This document shows, one piece after another, positions 56,671 through 64,000 of a stretch of DNA of 64,000 nt. The translations under genes were made by a program, and so were the position numbers. The DNA is taken from positions 2,790,001 through 2,854,000 of the forward strand of contig NZ_CP060496.1 of NCBI RefSeq assembly GCF_014400405.1, in the 5' to 3' direction. The notes beneath the pieces are model-generated. The model saw only the letters and a list, made by a program, of their open reading frames with translations. It was not told the DNA's origin and did no database searches. Source of the stretch: Brachybacterium sp. Z12. Its GTDB lineage: Bacteria; Actinomycetota; Actinomycetes; Actinomycetales; Dermabacteraceae. Each line of letters opens with the position of its first letter. Position 1 is the stretch's first letter.

Positions 56671-57762
56671 TCAGCGCTCGCGCCAGGCCCCGGCGATCTC
56701 GATCAGGCGGTCGTTCGCCTCCTGCTCGGCGATCGTGGCGCGCACCCCGTCGGTGCCGTAGGCGCGCAGCACCAGCCCGCGCGCGTCGGAGAACTCGGCG
56801 AACTCGGCGCTGCGCTCCCCCAGCGGGAAGTAGACGAAGTTGCCTTGGCTGGCGGGAAGCTCCCAGCCCTGGGTGGCGAGCGCGCGCATCACCCGGGAGC
56901 GTTCGTCGCGGATCCACCCGGCGCGGTGGTCGAGCTCGTCCTGCACCTCAGGGCGCAGGCTCACCAGCGCTCCCGCCTGGGCGGGGAGGCTCGCCCCGAA
57001 GGGCACCGTGACCTGGCCGAGCGCACGGGCAAGGCGCGGGTGCGCCACCGCGTAGCCGATCCGCAGCCCTGCCAGGCCCTGCAGCTTGGAGAAGGTGCGC
57101 AGCAGCACCACGTTGCCGTGGCGGCGGAAGAGCCCGGCGGTGCCGAGCACGGTGGCGGGGTCGTGGAACTCCCGGTAGGCCTCGTCGATCGCGACCACCA
57201 CGTGGTCGGGCACGCGGGCCAGGAAGCCCTCGACCTGCTCGGTGGACAGCGACGGCCCGGTGGGGTTGTTCGGTGTGCACAGCAGGATCAGCCGGGTGCG
57301 GTCGGTGACCGCCGCCGCCATCGCCTCGAGGTCGTGCTCGCCGCTCGCCGTGAGCGCCACCGGCACGGGCACCCCGCCGTGGGAGCCGACCAGGATCGGG
57401 TACGCCTCGAAGGACCGCCAGGCGAAGACCACCTCGTCGCCGTCACCGACCAGTGCCCGTACCAGGTCTCCGGAGACCGCCACGGAGCCCGTGGACAGCG
57501 AGACCTGGGAGGGATTCACGCCGTGTTCCGTCCCGAGCGCGGTGCGCAGCTCCTGCGCGGCCGCATCCGGGTAACGGTTCGCTCCCTCGAGCGAGGCGAC
57601 CACGGCGTCCCGCACCGCTTCGACCGGTGGGAAGGGCGATTCGTTCGAGGAGGCCTTGTAGCGCACGACGCCGTCATCGGCGGCGGGCTTGCCGGCGACG
57701 TAGGCGGGCAGGTTCTCCAGGGCAGGGCGCAGGCGGATGTTCTCGGCGGGCTGATCGGACAT
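56671..57762 (-). CDS. Histidinol-phosphate/aromatic aminotransferase (class I/II)
   Basis: A 363-residue PLP aminotransferase of the HisC/aromatic type. It is intact. SSNESPFPPVEAVRDAV and NRYPDAAAQELRTALG form the N-domain, STGSVAVSGDLVRALVGDGDEVVF follows, and PNNPTGPSLSTEQVE, AIDEAYREFHDPA and the PLP lysine in RTFSKLQGLAGLRIGYAVAHP are typical. Its 3' end converges with trpB, 41 bases away. It could act on histidinol phosphate or on phenylpyruvate/tyrosine; I cannot decide. Confidence 0.9.
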   Translation of the reverse strand: MSDQPAENIRLRPALENLPAYVAGKPAADDGVVRYKASSNESPFPPVEAVRDAVVASLEGANRYPDAAAQELRTALGTEHGVNPSQVSLSTGSVAVSGDLVRALVGDGDEVVFAWRSFEAYPILVGSHGGVPVPVALTASGEHDLEAMAAAVTDRTRLILLCTPNNPTGPSLSTEQVEGFLARVPDHVVVAIDEAYREFHDPATVLGTAGLFRRHGNVVLLRTFSKLQGLAGLRIGYAVAHPRLARALGQVTVPFGASLPAQAGALVSLRPEVQDELDHRAGWIRDERSRVMRALATQGWELPASQGNFVYFPLGERSAEFAEFSDARGLVLRAYGTDGVRATIAEQEANDRLIEIAGAWRER

Positions 57763-57899
57763 GATGCCAGGGTATGCCGCTGCGCAGCCCGGTGACGGAG
57801 CGGTCCGACGGGAGTCCTGGTGCGGGCTGCAACGCCCTCACCCCGCATGAGGGGGATAACCCTGATGCGCTGTCCAGCCTCTGGGCGGACAATGGGGCC

Positions 57900-58313
57900 A
57901 TGAGATTCCTCGGTCACATCATCGTCACCGGCCTCGCGCTGTGGGTCACCGCTCTGATCCTGCCCGGTATGCACCTGGGCGACGACAGCGCCACCACGCT
58001 CACCCAGGTCCTCACCATCGCGGCGATCGCGCTGATCCTTGCGCTGATCAACGTGATCGTGAGGCCGATACTGTCCTTCCTCACCCTCCCCATCACCTGC
58101 CTCACGCTGGGACTGTTCCAGCTGGTCATCAACACACTGATGCTGCTGCTCGCGAGCTGGGTGTCGGGCCTGTTCGATCTGACGCTGGCGTTCGACAGCT
58201 TCTGGTGGGCGCTCGGGGCCGGCGTGATCATCGGGATCCTCTCGGCGATCGTCGAAGGGGTCACCGGTCTGCGCAACGACAGGGGTGACCTCGCCCGTTC
58301 GACCGGCGAGTGA
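57900..58313 (+). CDS. Phage-holin-4_2/YvlD family membrane protein
   Basis: A 137-residue membrane protein with four hydrophobic segments: HIIVTGLALWVTALILPGM, ALILALINVIVRPILSFLT, CLTLGLFQLVINTLMLLLA and WWALGAGVIIGILSAIVEG. The pattern, including NVIVRPILSFLTLPI, is that of the PF04020 family, named after holins but common in bacterial chromosomes without a phage role. Its start is the ATG at 57900. Confidence 0.85.
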   Translation: MRFLGHIIVTGLALWVTALILPGMHLGDDSATTLTQVLTIAAIALILALINVIVRPILSFLTLPITCLTLGLFQLVINTLMLLLASWVSGLFDLTLAFDSFWWALGAGVIIGILSAIVEGVTGLRNDRGDLARSTGE

Positions 58314-58377
58314 GCTGCCCGGTCCGCGAGCGGGACATCGACGGCGCGGAGGGTGCCAATTCTGGGAGGATGGGCCC

Positions 58378-59796
58378 ATGGCTCATTCCTTCGCGGACAT
58401 CACCCCGCAGATCGCCCTGACCCCGCTCGACGGCCGCTACCGCGCGCAGATCGCGCCGCTGGTCGACCATCTCTCCGAGGCGGCACTGAACCGCTCCCGC
58501 CTGGTGGTGGAGACCGAGTGGATGATCCACCTGCTCGATCAGCAGGTCATCCCCGGGCTGCGCACCCTCACGGACGACGAGCGTGCCCTGCTGCGCGCCA
58601 TCCCCGAGGACTTCGGCGCCGAGGGCATCGCCGAGCACGCCGAGATCGAGCGCGAGACCGTCCACGACGTCAAGGCGATCGAGTACTACATCAAGCGTCG
58701 CCTGGCAGGCTCCTCGCTCGAGCCGCTCGCCGAGGTGGTGCACATCTACTGCACCAGCGAGGACGTCAACAACCTCTCCTACGCCCTGATGGTCAAGGGC
58801 GCGGTGGAGCAGGTGTGGCTGCCGGCGCTGCGCGAGGTGATCGCGGATCTCACCGCCCTCGCGAAGGACGCGGCAGAGGCGCCGATGCTCTCGCGCACCC
58901 ACGGCCAGCCCGCCACCCCGACCACGCTCGGCAAAGAGATCGCCGTGTTCGCGTACCGCCTGGGCCGGCAGGAGCGCCGGATCGCGGCCGACGAGTACCT
59001 CGGCAAGATCAACGGCGCGACTGGCACCTACGCCGCCCACGCGGTCTCGGTGCCCTCGGCGGACTGGGAGCAGGTCTCCCGCAGCTTCGTCGAGCATCTG
59101 GGGCTGACCTGGAACCCGCTGACCACGCAGATCGAGTCGCATGACTGGCAGGCCGAGGTGTACGCGGACATCGCCCGCGCCGGCCGGATCCTGCACAACC
59201 TGGCCACCGACGTGTGGACCTACATCTCGATGGGCTACTTCCGTCAGCGCCTCTCCGCCCAGGGCGGCACCGGCTCCTCGACCATGCCGCACAAGGTCAA
59301 CCCGATCCGCTTCGAGAACGCCGAGGCGAACCTCGAGATCTCCGGGGCGCTGCTGGACTCGCTGTCCTCGACGCTGGTCACCTCGCGCCTGCAGCGGGAC
59401 CTCACCGACTCCACCACCCAGCGCAACATCGGCCCCGCGATCGGGCACTCGCTGCTCGCGATCGCGAACATCCGCAAGGGCCTCGCAGGGCTCGACGTCG
59501 ACGCCGACGCGATGGCCGCCGATCTCGACGGGAACTGGGAGGTGCTCGGCGAGGCCGTGCAGTCGGTGATGCGCACCCTCGGCGTCCAGGGCGTCCCCGG
59601 CCTGGACAATCCCTACGAGCGGCTCAAGGACCTCACCCGCGGCCACCGCGTCGACGGCGAGGGCATGCGCGAGTTCATCGGCTCGCTGGGCCTGCCGGAG
59701 GCGGAGCAGCAGGAGCGGCTGCTGGCGCTGAGCCCGCACACCTACGTCGGCTATGCCGCGGGCCTGGTCTCCCGCCTGGACGACAAGCAGGCCTGA
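58378..59796 (+). CDS. purB: Adenylosuccinate lyase
   Basis: Cleaves fumarate from adenylosuccinate and SAICAR in purine synthesis. 472 residues, intact. HDVKAIEYYIKRRL, then SEDVNNLSYALMVK and RTHGQPATPTTLGKEIAVF carry active-site residues; the fumarase/aspartase signature is GSSTMPHKVNPIRFEN. It starts at the ATG at 58378 after a GGAGGA box; frames extending upstream have no homology. Confidence 0.95.
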   Translation: MAHSFADITPQIALTPLDGRYRAQIAPLVDHLSEAALNRSRLVVETEWMIHLLDQQVIPGLRTLTDDERALLRAIPEDFGAEGIAEHAEIERETVHDVKAIEYYIKRRLAGSSLEPLAEVVHIYCTSEDVNNLSYALMVKGAVEQVWLPALREVIADLTALAKDAAEAPMLSRTHGQPATPTTLGKEIAVFAYRLGRQERRIAADEYLGKINGATGTYAAHAVSVPSADWEQVSRSFVEHLGLTWNPLTTQIESHDWQAEVYADIARAGRILHNLATDVWTYISMGYFRQRLSAQGGTGSSTMPHKVNPIRFENAEANLEISGALLDSLSSTLVTSRLQRDLTDSTTQRNIGPAIGHSLLAIANIRKGLAGLDVDADAMAADLDGNWEVLGEAVQSVMRTLGVQGVPGLDNPYERLKDLTRGHRVDGEGMREFIGSLGLPEAEQQERLLALSPHTYVGYAAGLVSRLDDKQA

Positions 59797-59825
59797 CCAG
59801 GGCGCAGACCGGTCCGGTCACCTGC

Positions 59826-59881
59826 CGACCGTTGCGCAGTGGGCGCTCTGAGCTGTCGGAACGCCCACTGCGCAACGGTCG
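59826..59881. repeat. Perfect 20-bp inverted repeat between convergent genes
   Basis: CGACCGTTGCGCAGTGGGCG at 59826-59845 and its exact complement at 59862-59881 surround a 16-base spacer. It sits between purB and the SDR gene that converge on it. It could serve as a terminator for both, but it lacks a T-run, and the arms read like a repeat element. Confidence 0.85.
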
Positions 59882-59900
59882 ACGAGGTTCGGACCGCCCC

Positions 59901-60625
59901 TCAGCCGATCTCGCGGGGCCGCAGGTCGATGGTCGCGATGACGGCGTCCTGCGGGACGCGCAGCGCGAAGCCGATCGCCGCGGCGACCGTGGCGGGGCGC
60001 AGGTACCGCTCCGTCTCGTAGGCCCCGTCCTCCGCCGCACGCAGCTCATGCTGCATATCGGTGTCGACCCGGCCCGGATGCACCGAGCTGACCCGCACCC
60101 CGTGGCCGAGCTCCTCCTGCCGCAGCGCATCGGTCCAGGCGCGCAGCGCGAACTTCGAGGCGGAATAGGCGCCGCGCTCGCCCTTGGCGTTGTATCCGGA
60201 GCCCGAGTTCACGGCGACGACCGTGCCCCGTGCCTCCCGCAGCGCAGGCAGCAGCAGCCGGGTCAGCTCCGAGACGGCGGTGACGTTGACTGCGAAGTTC
60301 TGCTCCCAGTCCGCGGCGCTCAGCTCTTCGACGCTGCCGTTGACCAGGATGCCGGCGGAGTGCACCACACCCGCGAGCCCGCCGGGCAGGTCCAGCGCGG
60401 CCACAGCGGAGGCCGTCGCGGCATAGTCCGTCAGCTCGGCCACGAACACCTCGGCCGAGGGCAGCTCGGCGGCGAGCGCCGCCAGGCCCTCTTCATCGCG
60501 CCCGCCGAGGATCAGGTGATGGTCCGCCGCGAGCTCCTGGGCGACGGCGCGGCCGATCCCCGGTTCGCACCGGTGATCAGGACTGCAGGGCGGGAGGAAC
60601 GGGGAGAGGGGTGCTCTGTCGTCAT
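59901..60625 (-). CDS. SDR family oxidoreductase (one frameshift)
   Basis: A short-chain dehydrogenase of about 242 residues. VLITGANRG plus, after a one-base loss at 60558-60561, IGRAVAQELAADHHL forms the nucleotide-binding TGxxxGIG motif. VVHSAGILVNGSVEEL (NAG equivalent), VVAVNSGSGYN and AYSASKFALRAW (YxxxK) follow. It starts at the ATG at 60625. It probably acts alone; the substrate is unknown. Confidence 0.88.
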
Positions 60626-60682
60626 GCTCCGAGTCTGACACGAGGCCGACCTGCCGGGCCCTGCAGGTGAGAGCATGACCGG

Positions 60683-61443
60683 GTGGAATCGATGACCCCG
60701 AGCCGAGCCTGGCTGCATGCCGAGGTGCTGATCGTGCTCGGCCTGTCGCTGGGGCGCAGTGCCGTGTACTCCCTGCTCGCCCTGGCGCAGGCGCTCGCGG
60801 CTGGCCCGCTGTCGGAGCAGTCGACCGCGCTGAACAGCTCTCTGCGCGAGGACCCCTGGCTGGATCTGCTCCACCAGCTGCTGACGGTCACCTTCGCCCT
60901 GGTGCCGGTCGCGCTGGTGGTGCTGCTGCTGACCCTCACCGCCGGATCGCTCCGGCAGGCGCTGCAGGATCTGGGGATGGACCTCGGCCGCCCGCTGCGA
61001 GACCTCGCCCACGGCGTGCTGCTGACGGCCGGGATCGGGGTGCCGGGCCTCGCCATCTACTACCTGGGCAGGCTGCTGGGAGCCACCGTCGAGGTGATCC
61101 CGGCGGCGCTGGACACCCACTGGTGGACGCTGCCGGTGCTGGTGCTCCACGCGGTGAAGAACGCCGTGCTGGAGGAGGTGATCGTGGTCGGCTACCTGTT
61201 CCAGCGGCTGGAGCGGCTGGGCTGGTCCGCCCGACGGATCATCATCGTCTCCGCTGTGCTGCGCGGGGCGTATCACACGTACCAGGGGTGGGCCCGGGGC
61301 TCGCGAACCTGGTGATGGGGCTGGTGTTCGGTGAGTGGTACCGCCGAACCAGGCGCACGCTGCCCCTGGTCATCGCGCACACCGTGCTGGATGTGTTCGC
61401 CTTCGTGGGCTACGCCCTGCTGCGGGACGTCATCTCCACCTGA
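60683..61443 (+). CDS. CPBP family intramembrane metalloprotease (one frameshift)
   Basis: An eight-segment membrane protein of about 253 residues with the three ABI/CPBP motifs: NAVLEEVIVVGYLF, AYHTYQGW and IAHTVLDVFAF. A one-base loss near 61289-61293 separates motif 2 from LANLVMGLVFGEWY; repaired, GWGPGLANLVMGL is continuous. The start codon GTG at 60683 is followed by an in-frame ATG at 60692. CPBP proteins process prenylated peptides or act in immunity to bacteriocins; the role here is unknown. Confidence 0.85.
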
Positions 61444-61481
61444 GCCCCGCCAGGGGCCGCAGCGGCAGCACCCTCAGCCGT

Positions 61482-61808
61482 TCAGAGGATGTACGCCTCG
61501 CCGTCCCCGTCGGACTCGATCGGCAGGCCGGACTCGAACCACATGTCCATGCCGCCGGCGACGTTGATCGCCTCGTAGCCGTTGGCGTTCAGCCACTGGG
61601 CGACCTGGAAGCTGCGGCCACCGCCGCGGCACACGATGTACAGCGGATCATCGGTCTCGGGCAGCTGCTCGAGGTTCTCCATCAGCGAGCTGGCCGGAAG
61701 ATGCTGGGCGGCGGCGGCATGGCCCGCATCCCACTCGTTCTGCTCGCGCACGTCGATGAGGTGCGCGCCCTCGGGGATGGCGTTCGGGGCGACGTTCTCG
61801 GGATTCAT
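61482..61808 (-). CDS. Rhodanese-like domain protein
   Basis: A 108-residue single-domain rhodanese. The active-site loop is VCRGGGRSFQVAQ with the catalytic cysteine, and HLIDVREQNEWDAGHAA is the N-terminal motif. It transfers sulfane sulfur or senses thiols. Intact. It lies between the CPBP gene and an ABC permease with no obvious partner. Confidence 0.92.
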   Translation of the reverse strand: MNPENVAPNAIPEGAHLIDVREQNEWDAGHAAAAQHLPASSLMENLEQLPETDDPLYIVCRGGGRSFQVAQWLNANGYEAINVAGGMDMWFESGLPIESDGDGEAYIL

Positions 61809-61920
61809 GATTCCAGCCTAGCGGCCGCCCCGGCACCGGTGGACGCAGGACGACGGACGACCGATCCGGGAAGCGATCGGTCGTCCGTCGGCGACGCTGG
61901 AGCTCGGCCGCGGAACCCGC

Positions 61921-63268
61921 TCAGGCGGCCCGCACCGCGTAGCGCCTCACCAGCGGTGAGCCCACCAGCACCGCGGCGATCACCAGGGCGTAGGCGCCGA
62001 GCACGCAGAGCAGATACTGCACCGCCATCATGGGGTCGCTCGGGGCGCCTCCGAGGAAGGTCGTCAGCACCAGAAACGCGGTGCCGGTCGCGATCAGCGA
62101 GCTGAGTCCCACGGGGACCGCGATCTCGGCGAGGCGGGCACGGTGCAGCTGGCCCACCTCGGCGCCCGCGATGTGCTGGGCGCGCAGGCGCGGAGCCTGG
62201 TCGATCACGCGGGCGGTCTGGGAGACCCCGGTGCTGACCGCGGCGAGCACCGCAGCGATCCCCAGGGTGAGGAGCCCGCCGGTGGTCATGGCGGTGAACA
62301 TCATCGCCTCCTCCGGGTTGGTGGCCTCGCCGAGAGTGGCGATCATCGTGAGGAAGCCGGCGATGACCAGGGCGAAGGTGATGCCGGAGACAGCCCTCCA
62401 GCCCGCTCGCGGGTCGCCGGCCAGGCGCCGTGCCCCCACCATCAACGAGGGGATGGGCGCGATCTTCGCGAGCGCCAGCGCGGTGATCCACACGATGAAG
62501 GGCCCCACGACGTTGATCCCCGCCACGATGGCGGCGACGAACAGCACCATGATCACGATCGCGGCCATCCCGCCCCCGGCCCCGCCCATGAGGGCGGCGC
62601 CGATGTTCATGAACACGATGAAGCCGAGGATCAGCGCACCCCAGAGCACCACACGCATGACGGACATGCGCACCACCCGCGAATCTCGGGCCACCCAGCG
62701 GGCTGAGCACGACCCCGGCGAGGGACACGGCCGCCGAGCCGACCGCGGTCAGCACGAGGGCGACCACCAGCACGGGATACGCCCACACCGGCAGCAGCAG
62801 ATCGGCGACGGTGAACGGGGCGATCCCGAAGTCGAGCCGGGTCAGGGCCGGGGTCACCGCCACGTGCGCTCCGAGGCCGAGGATCGCCCCCAGCAGCGAC
62901 TGGGCGGCCACGTCGAGCACCGCCACCGAACCGACCTGACCGCTGGTGCCGCCGACCAGGCGCATCGCAGCCAGGTCCTGCTCGCGGCGCGCCAGGGACA
63001 GCCGTGCGGCGGAGCCGCCGAGGCCGACGGCGCTGGGCACCAGCAGCACGGAGGCGATGAGCGCGCAGATCGCGAGGAACGGCATGATCGACGCCTCGCC
63101 GGTCATCGGAGCCTCGCCCGCCGGGATCCGGCCGACGAAGGCTGCGGCGCCGCCGAGCACCGTCGCGGTGATCGCGGTCGCCGCGGCGAAGGCGATCACC
63201 GGCAGGACGTCGGCGAGGGCGCCGCGCCGGCGCAGCAGCAGCGGGGCGGAGGCGAGCAGGGCGTTCAT
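61921..63268 (-). CDS. FtsX-like ABC transporter permease (one frameshift)
   Basis: About 449 residues with nine to ten hydrophobic segments. The N-terminal half starts with a four-segment FtsX-like region (VIAFAAATAITATVLGGAA, LAAMRLVGGTSGQVGSVAVL, a cytoplasmic FtsX signature). The frame gains one G at about 62690-62697; reading on gives VARDSRVVRMSVMRVV and another membrane bundle (FALVIAGFLTMIATLGEA). It is paired with the ATPase gene just upstream, overlapping by four bases, and would export lipids, peptides or drugs. Confidence 0.85.
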
Positions 63269-64000
63269 CGGCCCACCACGCTGGTCTCGTCGGCGGCTGC
63301 CGGGCGCCGGCCCGCCGCGGTGGTCTCGTCGGCGGCCGCCGGGCGCACGAACTCCTGATCGATGCGGCCATCACGCATCGCGACGGTGCGGCGGCAGACC
63401 GCGGCCACCTTCGCGTCATGCGTGACCATGACCAGGCTGGCGCCGGAGTCCTGGCATGAGTCCACCAGCACCTGCAGCACCGACCGGCCGGTGACCTGGT
63501 CGAGCGCACCCGTGGGTTCATCGGCGAAGACCACCGAGGGCCGACCGGCCAGCGCGCGGGCGATCGCCACCCTCTGTGCCTGCCCGCCTGAGAGCTGGGT
63601 GGGGCGGCGGTCGTGCATGCCTGCCAGGCCCAGCCGGTCCAGCCACGAGGCCGCCTCGGCTGTCGCGGAGCGGCGGGAGGTCCCGCCGAGCATCCTGGGC
63701 AGGATCACGTTCTCGATCGCGGTCAGCTCCGGCAGCAGTTGCCCGTCCTGGAAGACGAACCCGAAGTCGCTGCGACGCAGCCGGGTGCGGCGCCGGTCTC
63801 CGAGGGTCGCGATGTCGGTGCCGTCATGGTGCACGGTCCCTGAGGTGGGTTCGAGGATGCCGGCGAGGATGTGCAGCAGGGTCGTCTTGCCGCATCCGGA
63901 CGGGCCCATCACGGCGATCGAGTCAGCGCGGGCGATGTCGAGGTCCACGCCGTCCAGGGCGCGAGTGGTGGTGCCACCGGTCCCGTAGGTCATCAGCAGG
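63265..64000 (-). CDS. ABC transporter ATP-binding protein, MacB/LolD type (N-terminus cut by window edge)
   Basis: ATPase partner of the FtsX-like permease. The reading frame continues to the window edge, so the N-terminus is missing. Walker A is GPSGCGKTTLLHILAG, the signature is LSGGQAQRVAIARALA, Walker B is VVFADEPTGALD and the switch histidine lies in VMVTHD. After the domain, the last 30 residues hold a short tandem repeat RPAAADETxxxGR that is not part of the family. It overlaps the permease by four bases. Confidence 0.9.
   Translation of the reverse strand, partial: LLMTYGTGGTTTRALDGVDLDIARADSIAVMGPSGCGKTTLLHILAGILEPTSGTVHHDGTDIATLGDRRRTRLRRSDFGFVFQDGQLLPELTAIENVILPRMLGGTSRRSATAEAASWLDRLGLAGMHDRRPTQLSGGQAQRVAIARALAGRPSVVFADEPTGALDQVTGRSVLQVLVDSCQDSGASLVMVTHDAKVAAVCRRTVAMRDGRIDQEFVRPAAADETTAAGRRPAAADETSVVGR

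Noticed and set aside
57900-58313. Prophage remnant suggested by holin-family similarity
   Set aside because: PF04020 proteins are common in bacterial chromosomes; no other phage gene lies nearby.

Overview
The window is about 70% G+C, with dense genes, many 4-base ATGA/GTGA overlaps between genes, and strong codon bias toward G/C in third position. Family content (a mycothiol-type maleylpyruvate-isomerase-fold protein, a fused MrpA-MrpB antiporter subunit, a NHLRC2-like thioredoxin, a DCD-type dCTP deaminase, PadR and RpiR regulators) points to an actinobacterium. My best guess is a member of the Micrococcales such as Brachybacterium or a relative, but this is inference. Everything looks like ordinary chromosome: I see no phage, plasmid, insertion sequence, CRISPR array or rRNA operon.

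A feature of the whole window is that about 26 of about 57 protein genes are broken by one-base frameshifts, about 40 in total. Nearly all sit in G or C runs of 3-6 bases and most look like single-base losses. The codon signal and family similarity continue in the next frame, so I annotate these genes across the shift as one CDS. Sequencing or assembly error is the likeliest cause; real decay would not hit essential housekeeping genes (formate-THF ligase, dCTP deaminase, E1 dehydrogenase subunits) so evenly.

Layout: 0-9 kb, an SDR enzyme, two histidine kinase/response regulator pairs (the second divergent from an ABC-2 exporter), a secreted TAP-like hydrolase, then an intergenic array of hairpin repeats. 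9-14.8 kb, a metallopeptidase, tRNA-Glu, tRNA-Asp, an oxidoreductase, tRNA-Phe, a PadR/membrane-protein pair and fhs. 14.8-21.7 kb, a six-gene Mrp Na+/H+ antiporter operon whose C, F and G subunits carry long charged tails. 21.8-25.7 kb, a UMF1 transporter, an unknown protein, dcd, tRNA-Gly and a TetR regulator. 25.8-30.5 kb, a membrane-pyrophosphatase-like protein that has lost its catalytic motifs, and a thioredoxin/NHL protein. 30.5-38 kb, two HAD phosphatases, metY, murQ divergent from a sugar kinase, a DUF1345-like protein and a flavin monooxygenase. 38-40.8 kb, a CopD-CtaG fusion overlapped with two crcB genes. 41-44.6 kb, an E1alpha-E1beta-E2 2-oxoacid dehydrogenase operon. 44.7-52.9 kb, an operon for sugar import and cell-wall sugar recycling (oxidoreductase, binding protein, two permeases, nagZ, anmK, RpiR regulator). 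53-64 kb, MFS transporter, trpB behind a Trp-codon leader attenuator, an aminotransferase, purB, an SDR, a CPBP protease, a rhodanese and a MacB/FtsX-type ABC system cut by the window end.

The cell-wall genes work as a set. NagZ would cleave GlcNAc from muropeptide-derived disaccharide, AnmK would open and phosphorylate anhydro-MurNAc, MurQ would remove lactate from MurNAc-6-P, and the BadF-type kinase would phosphorylate the free amino sugar. The most unusual items are the catalytically stripped pyrophosphatase-like protein at 25.8-28.3 kb and the hairpin repeat array at 8.7-9.06 kb.
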